Below, one piece after another: positions 26,412 to 35,553 of a stretch of 64,000 nt of DNA (the first letter of the stretch is position 1; each line of letters opens with the position of its first letter). The position numbers were made by a program, and so were the translations under genes. Below the pieces are notes generated by a model that saw only the letters and a list, made by a program, of their open reading frames with translations, made no database searches and was not told where the DNA came from. Source of the DNA: DASXUL01 sp036504855 (GTDB lineage Bacteria; Armatimonadota; DTGP01; JAKQQT01); assembly GCA_036504855.1 (NCBI GenBank), contig DASXUL010000071.1, positions 1-64,000 on the forward strand, written 5' to 3'.

Positions 26412-28702
26412 CGATTATCACACGTTCCGTCTCGCTTGTTTTCGTGGCCGCGCTGGCGATGAGCGCCTCCGCCCAACAGAATCCTACCGGCCTCGCGCGA
26501 CCCAACACAGCCAGGGCCGCCGATGTTTTCACGCCTCTACCCGCTGGGGCCGTCCGCCTGACGGGCGGGCTTTTGGGCGACCGATATGCCGCCAACGTCC
26601 AGGGCCGCCTCCTCAAGGTTGATGAGCAGGACCTCTTGGATGCTTTCGAGCATCGCCTTCAGCCCCACCAGGACTGGGCGGGCGAGCACGTGGGCAAGTT
26701 CCTGCATGCCGCAACGCTAACGTGGGCAACCACCCACAACGCCGCACTGAAGGCCAAGATCGACCGCGTGGCCAGGCGGCTCATCGCCACCCAGGAGCCC
26801 GACGGCTACCTGGGAACCTACGCGCCGGACCACCGATGGACGAGTTGGGACGTGTGGGTGCACAAGTATGACATCCTGGGGTTGCTGACTTACTACCAGT
26901 ACACGCACAACCCTTCCGCCCTGACGGCGTGCCGCAGGGCGGGTGACCTCCTCCTGAACACGTTTGGACCGGGGAAGCGGGACATCAACAAGGCCGGCGA
27001 GCACATGGGCATGGCGTCCGACAGTGTGCTGGAGCCCATGGCGCTCCTCTATCGCGCCACGGCGGACAAGCGCTATCTGGCCTTTGCCCAGTACATCGTG
27101 AAGAACTACGATGCCCCCGGCGGCCCGCGCATCTTGTCGACTCTGGACACTGGCGTCGGCGTGGACAAGGTGGCCAACAACAAGGCCTACGAGATGCTCT
27201 CCAACTTCGTGGGCCTTCTGGAGTTGAACCGCATCCAGCCGTCCGCGCGGATCCGCCACGACGTTCTGCATGCGTGGAGCGATGTCCGCGCCAACCGGCT
27301 TTACATCACCGGCAGCGCATCGGCGGGAGAGCACTTTGGAGACGCGCGCATCCTCCCCACGGGAGAGGGCGCCCATATCTGCGAGGTGTGCGTTACCGTC
27401 ACCTGGGAGCAGATGAACCTCCAACTGCTGCGCCTGCTCGGGGATTCGCGCTGCGCGGATGAGATCGAGCGAACCGTCTACAACCACCTTCTCGCCGCCC
27501 AGAAGCCCAGCGGGGAAGCCTGGAGCTACTACACGCCGCTCGAAGGTCGCAAACCGTTCAGCCCCGCCACCACGTGCTGCCTGTCCAGCGGCCCGCGCGG
27601 CGTGGCGCTCATCCCCAGCGCCGCCGTGATGGCCAGCCAGGACGGCGGCCTCGTTGTCAACCTCTTCAACCCGCTGACGGCCACCGCCGCGCTGAAGTCC
27701 GGCGCCGTGACGCTGACCCAGACTTCGGACTACCCATCCGGGGGAAACGTTACGATTTCCGTGGCTCCGGCCGCGGCTGGACAGCGCTTCCCGTTGCGGG
27801 TGCGCATTCCGGCGTGGGCGCCGCGGGCCATCCTGACCGTCAACGGCAGGTCCATCCGCGCGGTCCCAGGGCGCTATGCCGTCATTTCGCGCGCGTGGCG
27901 GCGCGGTGACCGAGTGCGTCTCACCCTCCCCATGAAAGTGCGGTTCGCGAACGGCGATCACAACACGGCGGACATGCGCGCGGCGATGTACGGGCCGATG
28001 GTTCTCGCCCTGGATCAGGCCAATAACCCGCGCGTGCGCCTGTTGAAGCAGGTGGCTCTCGAAACGGTTCAGGCCCGCCCCGTGGCCGGCCACGCGCTTG
28101 TTTTCCGGGCAGCCGGTTACATCGGCGGTCAGGCGGACGCCGTGCCGCTGACGCTGGTTCCCTACGCGATGGCCGGCGCCTCGGGCAGCCGCCTTGCCGT
28201 CTGGATGGCGCGGCCCGGGTTCCAGATGATGACATCGGGCTCCGGCAGCCTGTTGTTTGGCGGCAAGGTGGTCGCCTCGCGCCGCGGAAACTCCGAAGGC
28301 GACATCGCCGACGACGACCCGACCACCTATTCGGTGACGTGGGACGCGACAAAGGCCGCCGAGGATTGGTATGAAGTCAGCGCGGACCGCCCAATCACCG
28401 TCTCCCGCGTGGTCTTCATGCATGGTCGCAACTTCAACAACGGCGGTTGGTGGGATACGTCCTCCGGCAAGCCCCGCATCGAAGTTCGCGACACGCCCGG
28501 AGGCCCGTGGCGGCAGGTGGGAACGCTGGATAGCTACCCGGATACCACGGCAACCCAGATGCCGGACCTCAAGGACGGGCAGGCCTTTTCCGCGTCGTTC
28601 CCGCCAACCCAGGCGGTTGCCGTCCGCGTGATCGGCATCCCGTCCTGCGGCGACGGCCCGGACCAGTCATTCACCTCCTGCGCGGAGCTTCAGGCCTTCT
28701 GA
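26408..28702 (+). CDS. GH127 (DUF1680) beta-L-arabinofuranosidase-like enzyme
   Basis: A 764-residue enzyme with a signal peptide (ending AMSASAQQ) and an (alpha/alpha)6-barrel. GH127 beta-L-arabinofuranosidases use a cysteine nucleophile near a Zn site. Here, E326 and C328 in ICEVCVT and C390-C391 in TTCCLSSG match the family's Glu-x-Cys and Cys-Cys ligands. Further motifs include DGYLGTYAPDHRW and HMGMASDSVLEPM. The C-terminal ~150 residues look like a carbohydrate-binding sandwich. Cleavage of arabinose-containing plant glycans is inferred from family. The start overlaps pseudopilin 2, with the upstream gene reading through ATGA. Confidence 0.85.
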
Positions 28703-28760
28703 GAGCCGCGTGTGCTTCGGCCTCGGCGGCGCGCGATAACCGCGCCGTCGAGGCCAAACG

Positions 28761-29876
28761 TTGCCGCCGAAAACACTCATGACCCTTGCTTCACCTTCAT
28801 ACCGCCGCGTGGCGGGCGCGCTGCGTCCGTGGGCCACTCTGGCTCTCGTCTGCGCGATTTTCTCCATGCACCCCGCCTTCCGGGAGACGTTTTGGCAGCG
28901 GGCCTACCTGCCGAACATCCTTCAACAATCCGCGCGCAACATCGTGCTTGCGGTCGGCATGTCGTTCGTCATCCTGAGCGGCGGAATCGACCTGAGCGTG
29001 GGCGCCGTTCTCGCGCTTGCCGGGGCCGGGCTGGCCCTTGGCCTGAACGCTTCCATGCCCGGCTGGCTGTGCGGCGTGGTCGTGCTGCCGTTCGCCATGG
29101 TCTCGGCGTGGTACGCCGCCCGGCGAGGTCCGGCGCCGGCCGCCGTCACGTTTGCCGTTGTCGAGGCGATCGGAACCTACGGCCTCGCCCACGGTCTGGC
29201 CGGCGGAGTACGCGTGGAGGGCGCGATCGCTCTGGCGCTGCTCATCGGCGTGGCCTGCGGGATGGCCAATGGCGCGGTCGTTTCCCTCGGCCGTGTGCCG
29301 TCCTTCGTGGCGACGCTTGGCATGATGAGCGCCGCCCGCGGGCTGACGCTTTACGCCACAGACAGCAACAGCGTGCCGGCCCGCATCCCGCGCTTCCTCG
29401 CGCTGGGGCAGGGCGCCCCGCTGGTGATCATCACGCTGGCCGTGGTAGCCGCCGCCGCCGTGCTTCTCGCGCGGACGCGGTCCGGCCGGTATATCCTGTC
29501 TATCGGCGGAAACGAGCAGGCGGCCCGGCTCTCCGGCGTGGACGTGGCCGCCTTCAAAACCCTCGCTTACGCGCTGTCTGGCTTGGCCGCGGGCATCGGC
29601 GCGGTGCTGGTTACCGCTAAGTTCGGCACGGCCAACACCGGCGCCGGAACGGGCGCGGAGCTGGATGCCATCGCCGCGGTCGTCATCGGCGGAACCAGCC
29701 TTTCCGGCGGCGAGGGGAGCATCATCGGCGCGCTCGTCGGCGCGCTGACCATCACCGTCATCGAGGCCGGCCTCGTACTTGTCGGCATCCAGGACACGCT
29801 GCAGCCCGTCATCCTCGGCGGCGTCATTGTCCTCACCGTTTTCATTGACCAGTTCCGCAAGCGAACGGTCCGTTAA
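28761..29876 (+). CDS. RbsC-family sugar ABC transporter permease
   Basis: A 371-residue multi-pass permease. The TTG at 28761 has GAGG 7 nt upstream; an ATG at 28779 lacks a Shine-Dalgarno. The motif VGMSFVILSGGIDLSVGAVLAL near 70 and GGTSLSGGEGSIIGALVGAL near 320 are diagnostic of ribose-type permeases. An extra segment (about 115-145) between early helices, rich in Ala/Pro/Arg, lengthens it relative to typical ~320-residue members. It is followed by a binding lipoprotein but not by an RbsA-type ATPase. The sugar is unknown; a ribose-like or nucleoside-derived ligand is possible given the neighbouring ADP-ribosylglycohydrolase gene. Confidence 0.85.
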   Translation: MPPKTLMTLASPSYRRVAGALRPWATLALVCAIFSMHPAFRETFWQRAYLPNILQQSARNIVLAVGMSFVILSGGIDLSVGAVLALAGAGLALGLNASMPGWLCGVVVLPFAMVSAWYAARRGPAPAAVTFAVVEAIGTYGLAHGLAGGVRVEGAIALALLIGVACGMANGAVVSLGRVPSFVATLGMMSAARGLTLYATDSNSVPARIPRFLALGQGAPLVIITLAVVAAAAVLLARTRSGRYILSIGGNEQAARLSGVDVAAFKTLAYALSGLAAGIGAVLVTAKFGTANTGAGTGAELDAIAAVVIGGTSLSGGEGSIIGALVGALTITVIEAGLVLVGIQDTLQPVILGGVIVLTVFIDQFRKRTVR

Positions 29877-29886
29877 GGAGCACCCC

Positions 29887-30882
29887 ATGAAAGCAACGCT
29901 CGGTATCACCCTCGCCGCTCTGGCGCTCGTCGGCTGTGGAGTCGAGACCACCAAACAGGTGTCTGTTCCAAAACCGGCGGCGCCGCCGGCCGGCGCGGTT
30001 ACGCTTCAGACGCTGGACGCCGTGAAGAAGGCCAAACAGCCGTACAAGATCGTCCTCATCGTGAAGACGCGCAACAACCCGTTCTTCCGCCCGATGATCT
30101 CGGAGTTTGAGAAGACCTGCAAAGACCTGGGCGCCGCGCCCGAGGTGCAGGCGCCGCCGCAGGAGATGGACTACGAGAAACAGGTGGCCCTGATCCAGAC
30201 CGAGGTGGGCAAGGGGGCCAAGGCGATCTGCATTGCCCCGGCCGACAGCAAGGGCATCGTTCCCGCGCTGGTTGCTGCTCAGAAGGCGGGCGTTCTCATC
30301 GTGAACGTCGACAACCGCATCGACGCGCCCGCGGCCGCGGCGCAGGGTTTGAAGGCCGCCGGTTACGTCGGCGCGGACAATGAGGCGGGTGGTCGCCTGG
30401 CGGGGGCGGAAATGCTGAAGGCCCTTTCCGGCAAGGGCGACGTGGCCATTCTGGAAGGAATCCGCGGAGCGGACAACGCCGAGGCCCGAAAGCGCGGCTT
30501 CACCGAGGCCGTCAAGGGTCATTTGAACGTGGTGGCCGCCGAGAGCGCGAACTGGGACACGGAACAAGCCTATCAGAAGACTCAGAACATTCTGGCGGCG
30601 CGCCCCTCCATTTCCGGAATCTTCTGCGCCAATGACAAGATGGCTGTCGGCGCCATGAAAGCGATCGCCGAGGCCGGCAAGAAGGGCAAGATCGCCGTCG
30701 TCGGCTACGACAACATCCCGGACGTTCAGCCCGCCATCGCCTCTGGAGAACTGAAGGCCACCATCGAACAGCGCCCGGACCTGATGGGACGATATGGCGC
30801 CCGCATGGCCATTGGCGCGCTGAATGGCGATGTCCCCCTGGGCGGCGAGATCCTGGTGCCGCTGGAGGCTAAGCACCGATGA
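29887..30882 (+). CDS. RbsB-type sugar-binding lipoprotein
   Basis: A 331-residue periplasmic-binding protein of the ribose/LacI-like type. Signal peptide with lipobox LVGC (lipidated C17), then two alpha/beta lobes containing KTRNNPFFRPMISEFEK, CIAPADSKGIVPAL, VNVDNRIDA and FCANDKMAVGAMKAI. It delivers a sugar to the upstream permease and is anchored to the outer face of the inner membrane. Its stop overlaps the ADP-ribosylglycohydrolase start by 4 bp (ATGATGG), so the pair is translationally coupled. Confidence 0.87.
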   Translation: MKATLGITLAALALVGCGVETTKQVSVPKPAAPPAGAVTLQTLDAVKKAKQPYKIVLIVKTRNNPFFRPMISEFEKTCKDLGAAPEVQAPPQEMDYEKQVALIQTEVGKGAKAICIAPADSKGIVPALVAAQKAGVLIVNVDNRIDAPAAAAQGLKAAGYVGADNEAGGRLAGAEMLKALSGKGDVAILEGIRGADNAEARKRGFTEAVKGHLNVVAAESANWDTEQAYQKTQNILAARPSISGIFCANDKMAVGAMKAIAEAGKKGKIAVVGYDNIPDVQPAIASGELKATIEQRPDLMGRYGARMAIGALNGDVPLGGEILVPLEAKHR

Positions 30883-32288
30883 TGGCAACGCCCGTTTCCC
30901 CACTCGTCGACGCCGCCTGGCTGGAAGGCCTGGCGCGCCTCGAATTGGCCAACCGCTCGCTGCAGGGGTTCGACCTTGCCGGTCTATCGGAACGTCTGGT
31001 CGCCGCCAAAGGCGACGCCGACGCCATCTGGGCGGTCTACCAGGATGCGCTGGCCGCCGCCATCCCGGCGGAGTATCCGTTTGCCGAACCGAATGGTCTG
31101 GAAGAGATCCGCGCGCTGCGTCCTTCGGGCCCGCGCGTGATGGACTACGACCTCTCCGATCTCCAACTCGAAGACAAAGTCCACGGCGCTCTGCTGGGGC
31201 GCATCATCGGCGTGATCCTGGGCCGTCCCGTTGAGGGCGCCACGGAGGCGGATATCCGGCGCCGGCTGGAATCCACCGGCGACTACCCGCTGGCCGGCTA
31301 CTTCCCGCGCTACTGGACGGAGAACGGCGAGCGCCGCGAAAATGGCGCCGCTTCCCTCCGCAGCACACGCGAAGGCCTGCGCATGCGCGCTGCCGCCGAA
31401 GCGGATGACGACATCAACTACGTGCTGCTGAACACCAAGCTCCTTGAGAAGTACGGCCCCAACTTCAGCACAACCGACGTCGGCTATCTCTGGCTGGAGT
31501 CGTTCCCTGCCAACTGGTCCTGGGGCCCAGAGCGGACCGCATACCTCAACCTGGCCCGCTTCACAGACTACGGAGAGCGCTGGCGCCCCATTGACTTCGA
31601 TACGCTCTGGAAGGTGACGCACTATCTCCATGAATCGAGCGAGCTCATCGGCGCTCAGATCCGGGCCGACGCATTCGGGTACGCCGCTCCCGGCCTGCCG
31701 GAACTGGCCGCCGAATGGGCCTGGCGCGACGCCGCGCTGACCCACGTGAAGAACGGCATCTATGGCGAGATGCTGTTCGCCGCCATCATCGCCGCCGCCT
31801 TCACGGCGCGCGGCATCCGAGAGGCCGTGGAAGTGGGCCTCACGGAGATCCCCGAGCGCTGCCGGCTCGCCGAGGCCGTGCGCAATACGCTGGCCTGGTG
31901 GGACGAGCTTGCCGACTGGCGCGCGGTATACGAGCGAATCGCCGAGCATTACAACGTCTACACGCCGGGCGGCACGATCAATAATGCGTGCATCATCGTA
32001 AACGCATTGCTGGCGGGGCAGGGGGACTTCGAGCGCACGATGACCATCACCGTGATGCAAGGGCAGGACACGGACTGCACCGCCGCAACGGCGGGAAGCA
32101 TCATCGGCGCGTGGCTGGGCGCTTCCAGCGTGCCCGAGAAGTGGTCGGCGCCGCTCGCCGACACGTTCTACACGGCGATTCCCGGCGAGGGGCCGTGCTC
32201 CATCTCCGCAGTGGCGGGCCGCGCTTACGCGCTGGGACGAACCTTCGGCAAGTCGCGCCGCAATCTGCCGTTCAAGTGGGACATGTGA
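30879..32288 (+). CDS. ADP-ribosylglycohydrolase family protein
   Basis: A 469-residue cytoplasmic protein. The core begins EDKVHGALLGRIIGVILGRPVEG near 95; metal-binding motifs are DDDINYVLL and GQDTDCTAATAG (DTD near 390), with GGTINNACIIVNAL between. This superfamily hydrolyses N-/O-ADP-ribosyl bonds or related ribosides using Mg2+. Coupled to an RbsB-type binding protein and with the permease upstream, it may release ribose or a related sugar from an imported compound; this is inferred from context only. The N-terminal ~90 residues are not part of the typical core. ATG at 30879 is chosen because of the overlap. Confidence 0.78.
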   Translation: MMATPVSPLVDAAWLEGLARLELANRSLQGFDLAGLSERLVAAKGDADAIWAVYQDALAAAIPAEYPFAEPNGLEEIRALRPSGPRVMDYDLSDLQLEDKVHGALLGRIIGVILGRPVEGATEADIRRRLESTGDYPLAGYFPRYWTENGERRENGAASLRSTREGLRMRAAAEADDDINYVLLNTKLLEKYGPNFSTTDVGYLWLESFPANWSWGPERTAYLNLARFTDYGERWRPIDFDTLWKVTHYLHESSELIGAQIRADAFGYAAPGLPELAAEWAWRDAALTHVKNGIYGEMLFAAIIAAAFTARGIREAVEVGLTEIPERCRLAEAVRNTLAWWDELADWRAVYERIAEHYNVYTPGGTINNACIIVNALLAGQGDFERTMTITVMQGQDTDCTAATAGSIIGAWLGASSVPEKWSAPLADTFYTAIPGEGPCSISAVAGRAYALGRTFGKSRRNLPFKWDM

Positions 32289-32290
32289 CC

Positions 32291-33619
32291 ATGCAGTTGA
32301 GTGAAGCAGCTATGAAGTTCCTGTTCGTCTTCGCCGCCCTGGCGGCCATCTCGTCAGCCGGGTGCGCCCAGACCAAGCCCTGGCCGGAGCCGGTCAAGAC
32401 GCCCGTCAAGAACCATCCGATCCCCCGCGGCACGTTCATTCAGGAATACCTCGTGCGCCAATGGACCGACGCCAAGTGGCAGGCCGAGTACAACGCCATG
32501 AAGGCCGTGGGGATGGACATCATGATCTTCGGTTCCGCGGCGGACTCGAAGAAGAAGGTCACGTACTATCCGCCCAGCGTGCCCGGGTACAGCCTGGCCG
32601 ATGGGTACGGTGACGTGATTGATGCGTGCCTGCGCAATGCCAAGAAGTGCGGCGTCAAGGTTTTCATCGGCCTGAACTTCTCCAGTGATTGGTGGAACAA
32701 GGGCGTCAGCGATCCTGAGTGGCTCTACGCTCAGATGCGTGAGGGCAACTTGCTGGCGGACGACCTGTACGCCAAGTACCATGGGAAGTACCCGGACACG
32801 TTCGCCGGGTGGTACTGGGTGTGGGAAGTGGACAACGCCAACTACAACCGGGCCGACCAGCGCGACACGCTCGCCAAGGCGCTGGATATCAACGTGAGCC
32901 ACGTCCATTCGCTGGATGCCAATATGCCCGTGATGCTCTGTCCGTTCATGAACTACCGGCTGGGCTCTCCGGAGCAGTACCGTGACACCTGGGCCTGGGT
33001 GTTTGCTCACTGCTCATTGGGACAGGGCGACATCTTCGCCCCGCAGGACTGCGTGGGCGCGGGCGGGACTACCATCGACAACTTTGTCCCGTGGCTCGCC
33101 GCGCTCAAGCAGGCGGTCGACTCAAAGCCCGGACTTCGCTTCTGGACCGACGCCGAAACGTTCGATCAGGCGGACTGGACCGCCGCGCCCCTGAACCGCT
33201 TCATCCGCCAGCTAAAGGGCGCACAGCCCTATGTGGAGCACAGCGTTACGTTTGCGTACAGCCACTACTACAGCCCCGTTTCGTGCGCGCCAGGTTGGCA
33301 GAAGACCCTGGCGGATTACGTGCGAACCGGGAAACTCGAAACCCAACCGCCCACGCCCCCCACGTACCTGAAAGCCGCGCGGGGCACGGGCCGCATCGCG
33401 CTGACCTGGAACAAAAGCAAGGACAATGTTGGCGTGGCCTCCTACGCGGTCCTGCGCGATGGCGTGCGGATCGCCCGCATCCAGGCATCCAAGACATCCC
33501 CGATCCCAGCCGCAGCGTTCACAGACACGTCGGCTCCGGCCGGCGAGGTCCGGTACGCCGTTCAGGCCTGCGACTTCGCGGGCAATTCCTCCGCGCCCGC
33601 TGAGGTTACCGTGCATTGA
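32291..33619 (+). CDS. DUF4434-like secreted lipoprotein with fibronectin-III tail
   Basis: A 442-residue protein (ATG 32291); a second ATG at 32312 gives a cleaner lipoprotein signal MKFLFVFAALAAISSAGC with the lipidated cysteine at C18. The main domain has a TIM-barrel look: FIQEYLVRQWTDAKWQ, DIMIFGSAAD, VIDACLRNAKKCGVKVFIGLN and FAGWYWVWEVDNANY, as in DUF4434 proteins. A C-terminal fibronectin-III module (about 350-440, TWNKSKDNVGVASYAV) follows. DUF4434 proteins are associated with glycan loci but their activity is unproven. It lies 2 bp after the ADP-ribosylglycohydrolase gene, in the same operon. Confidence 0.72.
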   Translation: MQLSEAAMKFLFVFAALAAISSAGCAQTKPWPEPVKTPVKNHPIPRGTFIQEYLVRQWTDAKWQAEYNAMKAVGMDIMIFGSAADSKKKVTYYPPSVPGYSLADGYGDVIDACLRNAKKCGVKVFIGLNFSSDWWNKGVSDPEWLYAQMREGNLLADDLYAKYHGKYPDTFAGWYWVWEVDNANYNRADQRDTLAKALDINVSHVHSLDANMPVMLCPFMNYRLGSPEQYRDTWAWVFAHCSLGQGDIFAPQDCVGAGGTTIDNFVPWLAALKQAVDSKPGLRFWTDAETFDQADWTAAPLNRFIRQLKGAQPYVEHSVTFAYSHYYSPVSCAPGWQKTLADYVRTGKLETQPPTPPTYLKAARGTGRIALTWNKSKDNVGVASYAVLRDGVRIARIQASKTSPIPAAAFTDTSAPAGEVRYAVQACDFAGNSSAPAEVTVH

Positions 33620-33645
33620 CGCTTGGCCGCAACATCGGGCACAAT
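33616..33645 (+). promoter_or_regulatory. Promoter of pckA
   Basis: TTGACG (33616-33621) overlapping the preceding stop codon, an 18-bp spacer and CACAAT (33640-33645). Between it and the start are the hairpins CGGAGC/GCTCCG and CCCCGCG/CGCGGGG, the latter abutting the Shine-Dalgarno GGAGGAGG. Confidence 0.6.
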
Positions 33646-33734
33646 GATGTCTATCGGACATCCTATCGGAGCGGTAAAGCTCCGCGGAGGACCGGTGGCC
33701 CCGCGAGGGTCCCTGCGCGGGGAGGAGGACAGTG

Positions 33735-35336
33735 ATGCAGACGATCGGACGATATCATAGCGAACACGGCCTGGAATCCCTCGGGCTGAAGAACCTTCGC
33801 GCCGAATATTGGAATCTTTCCACATCTCAGTTGTACGAAGAGGCGATCCGCCGACGAGAGGGTCGCCTGGCCCACCTGGGCCCGCTGGTGTGTCGCACTG
33901 GGTCACACACCGGACGCGCGCCAAACGACAAGTTCATCGTGAAGGAGCCCACAAGCGAGAACATGGTCGCCTGGGGCAAGGTGAACAAGGCAATCTCGCC
34001 GGAAAACTGGGAGCGCATCAAGATGCGCATGCTGGCCTACCTGCAGGGCAAGGACGTTTTCGTGCAGGACTGCTATGCCGGCGCCGATCCGCGCTACCGT
34101 CTGCCCATCCGCATTGTCACGGAGACCGCGTGGCAGAGCCTCTTCGCCCGCAACCTGTTCATCCAGGCGAGGCCCGAGGAGCTCCTGGATCACCTTGCGG
34201 AGTTCACGGTCATTGACGCGCCGGGATTTCACGCCATCCCGGAGATCGACGGCACTCGGACCGAGGTCTTCGTGGTGATGAATTTCGCCGAGAAGCTGGT
34301 CCTCATTGGCGGTACCCAATACGCGGGCGAGATCAAGAAGTCCATCTTCACCGTCATGAACTACCTTCTCCCCCAGAAGGACGTGCTCAGCATGCACTGC
34401 TCGGCCAACATCGGCCCGGCCGGCGATGTTGCGGTGTTCTTCGGCCTCTCGGGCACCGGTAAGACCACGCTCTCCGCCGACCCGGATCGCCAGCTCATCG
34501 GTGACGACGAGCACGGTTGGAGCGATCACGGGGTGTTCAATTTTGAGGGCGGCTGTTACGCCAAGGTCATCCGCCTGTCCGCCGAGTCCGAGCCGGAGAT
34601 CTTCCAGACCACTCGCCGCTTCGGCACCGTGCTCGAAAACGTGGGCATGGACTCCGACACCGGACGCCTGGACCTGAACGACGACTCGCTCACCGAGAAC
34701 ACGCGGGCCGCCTATCCGCTAACGCATATCCCCAACATCAAACGCGACGGCATGGGCGGGCATCCGAAAACCGTCATCATGCTCACCGCCGATGCGTTCG
34801 GCGTGCTGCCGCCCATCGCCAAGCTCTCGCCCGCGCAGGCGATGTACCACTTCCTCTCCGGCTACACCGCCAAGGTCGCCGGCACCGAGACGGGAGTCAC
34901 GGAACCGCAGGCGACATTCAGCACGTGCTTCGGCGCGCCGTTCATGGTGCTGGATCCCACTGTATACGCCCGTCTCCTGGGCGACAACATCCGGAAGCAC
35001 AACACCGACGTCTGGCTCATCAACACCGGCTGGACCGGAGGACCCTATGGCATCGGCAAGCGTTTCCGCATAGAGCACACGCGGGCTATGGTGCGCGCCG
35101 CTCTCGACGGAGCGCTGTCGGACGCGCCCACCGTGGTGGACCCGTTCTTCGGCCTCTGCGTGCCCACTTCGTGCCCGGGAGTGCCGGCCGAAGTGCTGAA
35201 CCCACGGACCACGTGGGAAGACAAGACTGCGTACGACGCTCAGGCCAGGAAGCTGGCAGGGATGTTCGCCGAGAACTTCAAGGCGTTCGCAGCGGAGGCC
35301 AGCCCAGAGGTGGCCGCCGCCGGCCCGAAAGCCTAG
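33735..35336 (+). CDS. pckA: ATP-dependent phosphoenolpyruvate carboxykinase
   Basis: A 533-residue enzyme making phosphoenolpyruvate from oxaloacetate and ATP, a key gluconeogenic step. The ATP/metal site is GLSGTGKTTLSADPDR near 237-250, with DDEHGWSD and FNFEGGCYAKVI following. TGSHTGRAPNDKF near the N-terminus (about 55-67) binds oxaloacetate/PEP. The length suits the ATP-type enzyme. The start ATG at 33735 has GGAGGAGG 7 nt upstream; a GTG one codon earlier is less well spaced. It lies between a glycan operon and an independent cytochrome-like gene, with its own promoter and terminator. Confidence 0.95.
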   Translation: MQTIGRYHSEHGLESLGLKNLRAEYWNLSTSQLYEEAIRRREGRLAHLGPLVCRTGSHTGRAPNDKFIVKEPTSENMVAWGKVNKAISPENWERIKMRMLAYLQGKDVFVQDCYAGADPRYRLPIRIVTETAWQSLFARNLFIQARPEELLDHLAEFTVIDAPGFHAIPEIDGTRTEVFVVMNFAEKLVLIGGTQYAGEIKKSIFTVMNYLLPQKDVLSMHCSANIGPAGDVAVFFGLSGTGKTTLSADPDRQLIGDDEHGWSDHGVFNFEGGCYAKVIRLSAESEPEIFQTTRRFGTVLENVGMDSDTGRLDLNDDSLTENTRAAYPLTHIPNIKRDGMGGHPKTVIMLTADAFGVLPPIAKLSPAQAMYHFLSGYTAKVAGTETGVTEPQATFSTCFGAPFMVLDPTVYARLLGDNIRKHNTDVWLINTGWTGGPYGIGKRFRIEHTRAMVRAALDGALSDAPTVVDPFFGLCVPTSCPGVPAEVLNPRTTWEDKTAYDAQARKLAGMFAENFKAFAAEASPEVAAAGPKA

Positions 35337-35349
35337 CGCAACGGCGCTT

Positions 35350-35395
35350 GCGGGCGGCCGGGGCCCCTCAGCAATGAGGCGCCCCGGCCGCCCGC
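35350..35395 (+). terminator. Strong terminator of pckA
   Basis: 15-bp perfect arms GCGGGCGGCCGGGGC and complement, followed by GCTTTT. Nearly the same arms recur at 36773-36818 after the next gene. Confidence 0.75.
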
Positions 35396-35482
35396 GCTTT
35401 TGGGCTGGTGCACGGCGGGTGCTCGGGCGTTCCTCCCTTTGACGGTTCCGCCGCGGGCTGTGCGCGCCGTCTGGTCGCTGGC

Positions 35483-35488
35483 TATAAT
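35483..35488 (+). promoter_or_regulatory. -10 box before the CxxCH outer-membrane gene
   Basis: A perfect TATAAT, with the start at 35554. The -35 region is poor (TGTGCG), so recognition may need an activator. Confidence 0.5.
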
Positions 35489-35553
35489 GGCGCGGTGAAC
35501 CGGCTATAGCAACCGTGATAGCCCGATGGCAGTTTTCTACGGAGGATCGCCCC

